Shown here: piece after piece, positions 6,145 through 9,990 of the stretch
How positions within the stretch are numbered: the stretch's first letter is position 1
Layout: every line of letters begins with the position of its first letter
Assembly: GCA_965372385.1 (NCBI GenBank)
Contig: CBDVCD010000115.1
Coordinates: forward strand, 1-9,990
Source of the DNA: JASJBU01 sp965372385
Lineage (GTDB): Bacteria > Pseudomonadota > Gammaproteobacteria > Chromatiales > Chromatiaceae
Length of the DNA: 9,990 bases
Direction of reading: 5' to 3'
Notes under the pieces: generated by a model
Seen by the model: the letters and a program-made list of their open reading frames with translations, nothing else
What the model was told of the DNA's origin: nothing
Databases searched by the model: none
Program-made: the position numbers and the translations under genes

Positions 6145-6452
6145 GGCCCACCACCTTTTTTCATACGCTTACCTTCAGCGGCGCGTTTTTTGCGCTGTTC
6201 CTTGGGATCGGCAATCAATGGGCGATAGATCTCTACCCGATCCCCTTCACTCAGTTTTGCATCCGGCTTGGTCGCCTTGCCGAAGATTCCAAGCTTATTC
6301 CTGGCCAGATCGATCTCCGGGAAACGCTGCAAAATCCCTGATCTTTCAACCGCCTCCCGGGCCGTGACGCCGGGTGCGACAGGCAGTTCCAAAATCACCT
6401 GCTCCTGCAGAGTGGCGTAGGCCACCTCAACTCGAATTGTGTTGTCAGCCAT
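6141..6452 (-). CDS. rnfH: RnfH family ubiquitin-like protein (UPF0125)
   Basis: A small (103-residue) beta-grasp protein of the RnfH/UPF0125 family, cytoplasmic. Its biochemical role is unsettled; it is named from association with rnf genes in some bacteria and is often next to ratA, as here. Typical segments are IRVEVAYATLQEQVILELPVAPGVTAREAVERSGIL, FPEIDLARNKLGIFGK and LSEGDRVEIYRPLIADPKEQRKKRA; the C-terminus is basic (KRMKKGGGP). The frame extends upstream to 6503, but ATG at 6452 matches the family N-terminus and has GAGG six bases before it. This start overlaps the end of ratA by 8 bases, indicating translational coupling. In E. coli the pair ratA-rnfH was once viewed as a toxin-antitoxin pair; that idea is not well supported. 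Its end overlaps that of bamE by 4 bp. Confidence 0.93.
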   Translation of the reverse strand: MADNTIRVEVAYATLQEQVILELPVAPGVTAREAVERSGILQRFPEIDLARNKLGIFGKATKPDAKLSEGDRVEIYRPLIADPKEQRKKRAAEGKRMKKGGGP

Positions 6453-6879
6453 CGTATACCTCATCCGCCCGCTTGCAGAAGGACTCCACCATGGTGTTGG
6501 CAATATGGTTGAACAACCTTCCGAAGGCGGCGTCGATCAACTTACCGGAGAATTCAAACTCCAGTACCAGCTCGATCTTGCAGGCATCCTCCCTCAGTGA
6601 AGTGAAGCGCCAACCCCCGTGCAATTTCCTGAAGGGCCCATCTCTGAGCACAATATCCATGCGTTCATTCTCGACCAGGCTGTTACAGGTGGAAAACCGC
6701 TGTCGGATACCGATCCTGGAGACCTCCAGTTCACCACAGATCTCCTCGTCCGTCCTGGAGATCAACCGGGTATCACTGCACCAGGGCAGAAACTCAGGAT
6801 AGGATTCAAAATCACATACCAGCTGGTACATCTCTTGGGCCGAGTGTTGCACCAGCGCACTTTTACTGACGATCGGCAC
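6445..6879 (-). CDS. ratA: RatA, START/SRPBCC-fold protein (coenzyme Q-binding type)
   Basis: A 144-residue SRPBCC/START-like protein of the RatA/Coq10 family. The family binds lipids, with Coq10 implicated in ubiquinone function, and E. coli RatA has been reported to inhibit 70S ribosome assembly; which role applies is not shown by sequence. Family segments are SALVQHSAQEMYQLVCDFESYPEFLPWCSDTRLI (about 7-40), the central GPFRKLHGGWRFTSL and the C-terminal helix AAFGRLFNHIANTMVESFCKRADEVY. The start is GTG at 6879, two bases after the transporter stop, with only a weak GGA upstream. The gene therefore likely depends on translation of the preceding gene. It overlaps rnfH by 8 bases. Confidence 0.94.
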   Translation of the reverse strand: MPIVSKSALVQHSAQEMYQLVCDFESYPEFLPWCSDTRLISRTDEEICGELEVSRIGIRQRFSTCNSLVENERMDIVLRDGPFRKLHGGWRFTSLREDACKIELVLEFEFSGKLIDAAFGRLFNHIANTMVESFCKRADEVYDG

Positions 6880-6881
6880 GA

Positions 6882-8330
6882 TTAGTGAATTCCAAACATT
6901 GATTTAAGGTAGTTAGCAATCAGGGTTAACACGCCTATGGCATTCAGAAAGACCAGTATAACCGCCAATGGTGATATGAAACGGATCAATATCCACCAGA
7001 GTTTATAGCTCAACCCCCGCATGGCGAATTCATCCTGACTCGACTCTCGGGTCATCAACCAGCCGGCAAAGATAGCGATCAGCAAGCCACCCAACGGCAG
7101 CATGATATTGGCCGCCAGGTAGTCCACCAGGTCAAAGAACGTCATGTCATAGAGTTTGAACTCGTCCCCGGACCAGAGATTGAAAGAGAAAACACTGCCA
7201 AGTCCGAGAAACCAGGTGGTCAGACCGATCCAGGCAGCGGCGCGGACGCGGCTCATCTCCCGGTTCTCCACCAGCCAGGCCACCGCGGGTTCTATCAGGG
7301 AGATGGCGGATGACCAGGCGGCAAACACCAGCAGGACAAAAAACAGCGTCCCAAACAGCTGTCCAGCCGGCATGGCGCCAAAGGCAATCGGCAGCGTCTG
7401 GAAGATCAGTCCGGGTCCACCCCCTGGTTCAAGGCCATTGGCGAAGACGATAGGAAAGATCGCCATACCCGCCACCAAGGCGACCAGGGTATCGAGAAAC
7501 GCGATCATCATGGCGGAACGGGCAATCGAGGTCTGCTTCGGCATATAGGAGCCGTACACCATGATGGCGCCCATGCCAAGACTCAGGGTGAAGAAGGCAT
7601 GACCAAGCGCAACCAGCACCGGGCCGCCCGTCAACTCGCACTGCTCGATACCCGAGGTGGTCTTGCATTGATAGAAAACCTTATGGAAATCAGGCTGAAA
7701 GAGAAATTCCAGACCCTGGCTGAAGAAACCGGTGTTCATGGCATAACCGACCATCACGATCAACAACACAAACAGGGCCGGCATCAGATAGGTTACTGCC
7801 TTCTCCAGGCCGGCGCGCACCCCCCTTGCAACCACAATCATGCTCATCAGCATGAACAAGGTATGCCAGGCCAGCAGCCTTTCGGGGTCACCTACCAGAT
7901 CATTGAAGACTGTCTGAACCCCAGTCGCGTCAATCCCATTGAACACGCCGGCCGCGGCGCGGATCACATAGGCCAGGGCCCAACCGGCAATCACGCTGTA
8001 ATAGGACAGAATGAGGAATCCCGCCAGCACCCCGCCCCAACCAACGATGGACCAGGCGGAATTAGCCCCTTCAGCCTTAGCCAGGCTCGCCATGGTATTG
8101 ATCGGACTCTGACGGCCACGCCGACCCAGCATGATCTCAGCCATCATGATCGGGACCCCGACAATCGCGATGCAGAGCAGATAGACCATCACAAAGGCCC
8201 CACCGCCATTCTCACCCGTGATATAGGGGAACTTCCAGATGTTACCCAATCCAACCGCTGACCCCGTGGCGGCAAGAATAAACACCAGGCGGGACGACCA
8301 TTGACCGTGGATAGATATCTTATCTGTCAT
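6882..8330 (-). CDS. Sodium-dependent transporter, NSS/SNF family
   Basis: A 482-residue inner-membrane symporter of the neurotransmitter:sodium symporter family (LeuT fold), which moves amino acids or amines inward with Na+. Substrate cannot be read from sequence. The TM1 signature GSAVGLGNIWKFPY (23-36) carries the unwound segment that binds sodium and substrate. TM6 has LSLGMGAIMVYGSY (249-262), and TM8 has AAWSSAISLIEP (337-348) with sodium-site serines. About 11-12 hydrophobic segments are visible. Between TM5 and TM6 there is a short insertion with two cysteines (C222 and C231), probably periplasmic, which could form a disulfide. ATG at 8330 has GAGG about 10 bases upstream. The gene heads a minus-strand operon with ratA (2 bp away) and rnfH. 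In E. coli ratA lies directly beside smpB; here the transporter is placed between them. Confidence 0.93.
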   Translation of the reverse strand: MTDKISIHGQWSSRLVFILAATGSAVGLGNIWKFPYITGENGGGAFVMVYLLCIAIVGVPIMMAEIMLGRRGRQSPINTMASLAKAEGANSAWSIVGWGGVLAGFLILSYYSVIAGWALAYVIRAAAGVFNGIDATGVQTVFNDLVGDPERLLAWHTLFMLMSMIVVARGVRAGLEKAVTYLMPALFVLLIVMVGYAMNTGFFSQGLEFLFQPDFHKVFYQCKTTSGIEQCELTGGPVLVALGHAFFTLSLGMGAIMVYGSYMPKQTSIARSAMMIAFLDTLVALVAGMAIFPIVFANGLEPGGGPGLIFQTLPIAFGAMPAGQLFGTLFFVLLVFAAWSSAISLIEPAVAWLVENREMSRVRAAAWIGLTTWFLGLGSVFSFNLWSGDEFKLYDMTFFDLVDYLAANIMLPLGGLLIAIFAGWLMTRESSQDEFAMRGLSYKLWWILIRFISPLAVILVFLNAIGVLTLIANYLKSMFGIH

Positions 8331-8375
8331 GCTTAGAAAACCTCATCCCCTGCCTTTTGTCTGATAAACCGGCCT

Positions 8376-8404
8376 ATTTTGCGAAAATTTCCCTTGCATA
8401 ACAA
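8376..8404 (-). promoter_or_regulatory. Candidate promoter of the transporter-ratA-rnfH operon
   Basis: On the minus strand TTGTTA (8399-8404) and CAAAAT (8376-8381) are separated by exactly 17 bp, each matching four of six consensus bases. Transcription would begin near 8368, giving a leader of about 38 bases before the transporter ATG. The call rests on these matches and position only. Confidence 0.4.
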
Positions 8405-8409
8405 GGTGA

Positions 8410-8432
8410 GGCTGGCCCTGGCAACACCAGCC
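8410..8432 (+). other. Hairpin in the smpB leader
   Basis: GGCTGG (8410-8415) pairs perfectly with CCAGCC (8427-8432) across an 11-base loop, ending 15 bases before the smpB ATG. No strong ribosome site is seen at the usual distance from that ATG, so the hairpin may affect ribosome access. Function is inferred. Confidence 0.3.
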
Positions 8433-8447
8433 GACTAGAATGGCCGG

Positions 8448-8927
8448 ATGGCAAAGAAAGCAAAAAAATCCACCTCACCCCGCTCCACCATTGCCCTGAA
8501 TAAAAAGGCCCGGCACGACTTCTTCATCGAAGAACGTTATGAGGCCGGCATCTCCCTGCAGGGTTGGGAGGTCAAGAGTCTGCGCGAGGGACGCGCCCAG
8601 ATCAAGGAGAGCTACATCACCATCAAGGATGGGGAGGCCTATCTGTTTGGCGCCCATATCGTCCCCCTCAGCACCGCCTCCACCCACATCACCACTGATC
8701 CCACCCGCACCCGGAAACTGTTGTTGCACCGACGGGAGCTGAACAAACTGATCGGCCTGGTAGAACGCAAGGGCTACACCCTGATCCCCACCGCGATGTA
8801 CTGGAAAAAAGGCTATGCCAAGCTGGAGATCGGTCTGGCCAAGGGTAAAAAACAGCACGATAAACGGGCCGATGACAGAGACCGGGATTGGAAGCGGGAG
8901 AAGGAGCGTATATTTAAAAGAGGCTGA
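8448..8927 (+). CDS. smpB: SsrA-binding protein SmpB
   Basis: SmpB binds the tRNA-like domain of tmRNA and brings it to stalled ribosomes for trans-translation, freeing the ribosome and tagging the unfinished protein for proteolysis. The 159-residue product is full length. The OB-fold core is clear: NKKARHDFFIEERYEAGISLQGWEVKSLREGRAQIKESY (18-56), then the stretch around RKLLLHRREL, then KGYTLIPTAMYWKKGYAKLEIGLAKGKK. The basic C-terminal tail DRDRDWKREKERIFKRG inserts in the decoding site in known structures. The ATG at 8448 gives the expected lysine-rich N-terminus; a slightly earlier ATG (8440) is out of frame, and the ribosome site is weak. It lies 66 bp upstream of its RNA partner ssrA, the same order as in E. 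coli. Confidence 0.97.
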   Translation: MAKKAKKSTSPRSTIALNKKARHDFFIEERYEAGISLQGWEVKSLREGRAQIKESYITIKDGEAYLFGAHIVPLSTASTHITTDPTRTRKLLLHRRELNKLIGLVERKGYTLIPTAMYWKKGYAKLEIGLAKGKKQHDKRADDRDRDWKREKERIFKRG

Positions 8928-8964
8928 TCCACAAAATTGCATGGCGGGGAACTTATCCCTTCCC

Positions 8965-8970
8965 TATAAT
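8965..8970 (+). promoter_or_regulatory. -10 box of the ssrA promoter
   Basis: TATAAT is a perfect -10 match, placed 23 bp before the mature 5' end of tmRNA; this suits a short 5' leader that RNase P would remove. The -35 at 17 bp (TGGCGG, 8942-8947) is poor, so the -10 carries the call. It begins 38 bp after the smpB stop. Confidence 0.6.
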
Positions 8971-9085
8971 GTCTATTCACCTGACACTTAACCGGGGGCG
9001 ACGTAGGCTTCGACGGGGGTTGCAAAACCTTAAGTGCATGCCGAGGGGCAGAGGACCTCGTAAATCCAGCTGCAAACTCATAGTT

Positions 9086-9118
9086 GCCAACGACGACAAC
9101 TACGCACTCGCTGCTTAA
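9086..9118 (+). other. SsrA proteolysis tag reading frame
   Basis: Ten codons plus TAA inside tmRNA encode ANDDNYALAA. The upstream TAGTTGCC context matches the resume-codon setting seen in gammaproteobacterial tmRNAs. The C-terminal ALAA is the part recognised by ClpXP and related proteases. Confidence 0.93.
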
Positions 9119-9335
9119 TACCCAGTAGGGTGCCGTCTGACTGGAGCCGTGCTTATGCGTCCAGCTATTCAGGCGTCATATCTCATAAGATCGCGATGAA
9201 GCTTGTTCGGGGTGGATTCGTTAAAACCTAACCGGAATCGCTTGCTCCACGCCCTGTCCTTCGGGTGGGAGTCGGTTAAATATAATAGACAGGACTAAGC
9301 ATGTAGAACTTGTGGCAGAGTACTCGCGGACGGCG

Positions 9336-9359
9336 GTTCGAATCCGCCCGCCTCCACCA
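9336..9359 (+). other. Probable attachment site: 3' end of ssrA
   Basis: The T-arm and acceptor 3' strand of ssrA end in CCA at 9359, and a P4-type integrase gene starts 176 bp later in the same direction. Integrases of this type commonly recombine within the 3' end of tRNA or tmRNA genes and restore the gene. I infer that this is the left boundary of an integrated element; the matching repeat at the right end is not in the window, so the exact core is unknown. Confidence 0.6.
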
Positions 9360-9392
9360 ATTCAAGATCCAAAGACATCCAATATAGCCCTT

Positions 9393-9418
9393 AAGCCCGC
9401 ATAACAGCGGGCTTTTTT
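9393..9418 (+). terminator. Intrinsic terminator after ssrA
   Basis: AAGCCCGC (9393-9400) and GCGGGCTT (9407-9414) form a perfect eight-base GC-rich stem with a six-base loop, merging into six Ts (9413-9418). It ends transcription of ssrA. If an element has inserted at the ssrA end, this terminator lies on the inserted side. Confidence 0.88.
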
Positions 9419-9449
9419 ATGTATACTTAGTCTAGCAAGGTCCAACAAA

Positions 9450-9521
9450 GTACCCCTACATCCAGCAGATTAGGGGGTAGTTTTCGGGGTACATACCAAC
9501 TCATGGTGAACCGGTACCCCC
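9450..9521 (+). repeat. GTACCCC/GGGGTAC repeat cluster before the integrase
   Basis: Within 72 bp lie GTACCCC (9450-9456), the related GGGGGTAG (9473-9480), GGGGTAC (9486-9492) and GGTACCCCC (9513-9521), alternating in orientation. The first two form an inverted pair TACCCCTA/TAGGGGGTA. The last ends just before the integrase ribosome site (GGAGG, 9526-9530). They may be arm-type integrase or excisionase sites, or an operator for the integrase gene. This function is inferred. No other feature is seen between 9360 and 9535 apart from the terminator. Confidence 0.6.
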
Positions 9522-9535
9522 AATTGGAGGAAACC

Positions 9536-9990
9536 ATGGCCCTGACAGACACCGCAGTCCGCAACGCCAAACCCCGAGAGAAGGCCTATAAGCTATTCGA
9601 TGGTGGCGGTTTGTTCCTACTGGTAAATCCGAAAGGTTCCCGCTACTGGCGATTGAAATACAGGTACAACCGCAAGGAAAAACTCCTGGCCCTGGGGGTA
9701 TATCCAGATATTGGATTGAAAGAAGCCCGGAATCGGCGGGATGAAGCCCGCAAGCAGCTTGCCAATGAAATCGATCCTAGCCTAGCCCGCAAATCATCCA
9801 AAGCGGCCCAGTCTGATGCGAATGGATTTGAGGCTGTTGCCCGCGAGTGGTGGACCAAGCATGAACCAAACTGGTCCGAAACACACTCCTCTCGGATTCT
9901 GCTTCGGCTGAAAAAGGATGTCTTTCCCTGGATCGGTAATAGACCGATTGGAGAAATCACCGCCCCCGATCTGCTCACTGTATTGCGCCG
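9536..9990 (+). CDS. P4-type tyrosine integrase, N-terminal part only
   Basis: A phage-type site-specific recombinase whose gene runs off the right edge after 151 codons. It starts MALTDTAVRNAKPREKAYKL, followed by DGGGLFLLV (22-30), GSRYWRLKYR and LALGVYPDIGLKEAR (51-65). This is the DUF4102 N-terminal DNA-binding domain of P4/CP4-57-type integrases. The region 97-151 begins the core-binding (SAM-like) domain (FEAVAREWW, LKKDVFPWIG, ITAPDLL). The catalytic Arg-His-Arg-Tyr residues would be outside the window. ATG at 9536 has GGAGG five bases upstream; an in-frame ATG at 9503 gives an untypical extension without a good ribosome site. The position right after ssrA mirrors the intA gene of the E. 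coli CP4-57 prophage. The reading frame is intact as far as seen, so the element may still be mobile. Confidence 0.93.
   Translation, partial: MALTDTAVRNAKPREKAYKLFDGGGLFLLVNPKGSRYWRLKYRYNRKEKLLALGVYPDIGLKEARNRRDEARKQLANEIDPSLARKSSKAAQSDANGFEAVAREWWTKHEPNWSETHSSRILLRLKKDVFPWIGNRPIGEITAPDLLTVLR

Larger units (their letters stand above)
8994..9359 (+). ncRNA. ssrA: Transfer-messenger RNA (tmRNA, SsrA)
   Basis: tmRNA acts as both tRNA-Ala and mRNA to rescue stalled ribosomes together with SmpB. The 5' end GGGGGCG (8994-9000) pairs with CGCCTCC (9349-9355) to form the acceptor stem with one G-U pair, followed by discriminator A and an encoded CCA (9357-9359). The 3' part has a T-arm with GGTTCGAATCC. 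The 5' region has the tmRNA-typical GGCTTCGACGG. The tag reading frame starts at GCC 9086 and reads ANDDNYALAA, ending at TAA 9116-9118; this tag is the one known in Pseudomonas and similar to the E. coli ANDENYALAA. Total 366 bases, normal for a one-piece tmRNA. The 3' end is a frequent integration target, and an integrase gene follows. Confidence 0.97.

Noticed and set aside
7599..8261. A 220-codon open frame on the plus strand, antisense to the transporter gene
   Set aside because: The product is rich in His, Gln and Asn with no family likeness and mirrors the codon pattern of the clearly real NSS gene.
8475..8942. A 155-codon open frame antisense to smpB
   Set aside because: SmpB on the other strand is unmistakable; the antisense product is a Gly/Leu-rich shadow without family features.
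9300..9359. A separate tRNA gene
   Set aside because: The T-arm and CCA end belong to the tRNA-like domain of tmRNA, whose 5' partner strand is at 8994-9000.
9450..9521. CRISPR-like repeats
   Set aside because: The boxes are only 7-9 bases, alternate in orientation and have uneven spacing; they do not form an array.
9503..9535. Earlier in-frame ATG for the integrase
   Set aside because: It would add 11 residues untypical of the family, while ATG 9536 has GGAGG at five bases and gives the usual MALTDTAVRNAKP start.

Overview
The window reads as a chromosomal stretch of a non-enteric gammaproteobacterium. The evidence is the gene order nadK-recN-fur-bamE-rnfH-ratA-smpB-ssrA, the SsrA tag ANDDNYALAA, a lipoprotein BamE, and an hrcA-grpE-dnaK heat-shock cluster under a CIRCE operator (enterics lack hrcA). 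A sulfur-oxidiser or Chromatiales-like lineage is possible, but I cannot fix the species. No gene in the core part looks broken.

Left part (1-2350, minus strand): hrcA, grpE and the 5' end of dnaK form one heat-shock operon. A sigma70-like promoter lies just upstream of a near-perfect CIRCE element (2285-2311), so HrcA should repress its own operon. The operator overlaps the first ATG of the hrcA frame, which argues for translation starting further in.

Middle (2350-6150): nadK (NAD kinase) and recN (SMC-like recombination repair protein) run rightward in a tight pair. recN converges on fur across a large 18-bp-arm inverted repeat. fur and the outer-membrane assembly lipoprotein gene bamE diverge from a 75-bp spacer that contains a 28-bp near-palindrome carrying both candidate promoters. 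It also contains a nine-codon leader frame overlapping the fur TTG start.

Right part (6141-8930): an NSS-family sodium-coupled transporter gene, ratA and rnfH run leftward as a compact operon with overlapping or nearly touching genes; rnfH meets bamE tail to tail with a 4-bp overlap. smpB diverges from the transporter gene and is followed by ssrA (tmRNA), so both partners of trans-translation sit together.

Right edge (9360-9990): immediately after the intact CCA end of ssrA comes a hairpin terminator, a cluster of GTACCCC/GGGGTAC repeats, and the start of a P4-type tyrosine integrase running off the window. This is the expected left boundary of an integrative element inserted at the ssrA 3' end; its cargo lies outside the window. 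I did not find a clearly new multi-gene system here. The most useful leads are regulatory: the CIRCE/start arrangement, the fur leader frame, the fur-bamE dyad, the large inverted repeat, and the island boundary.
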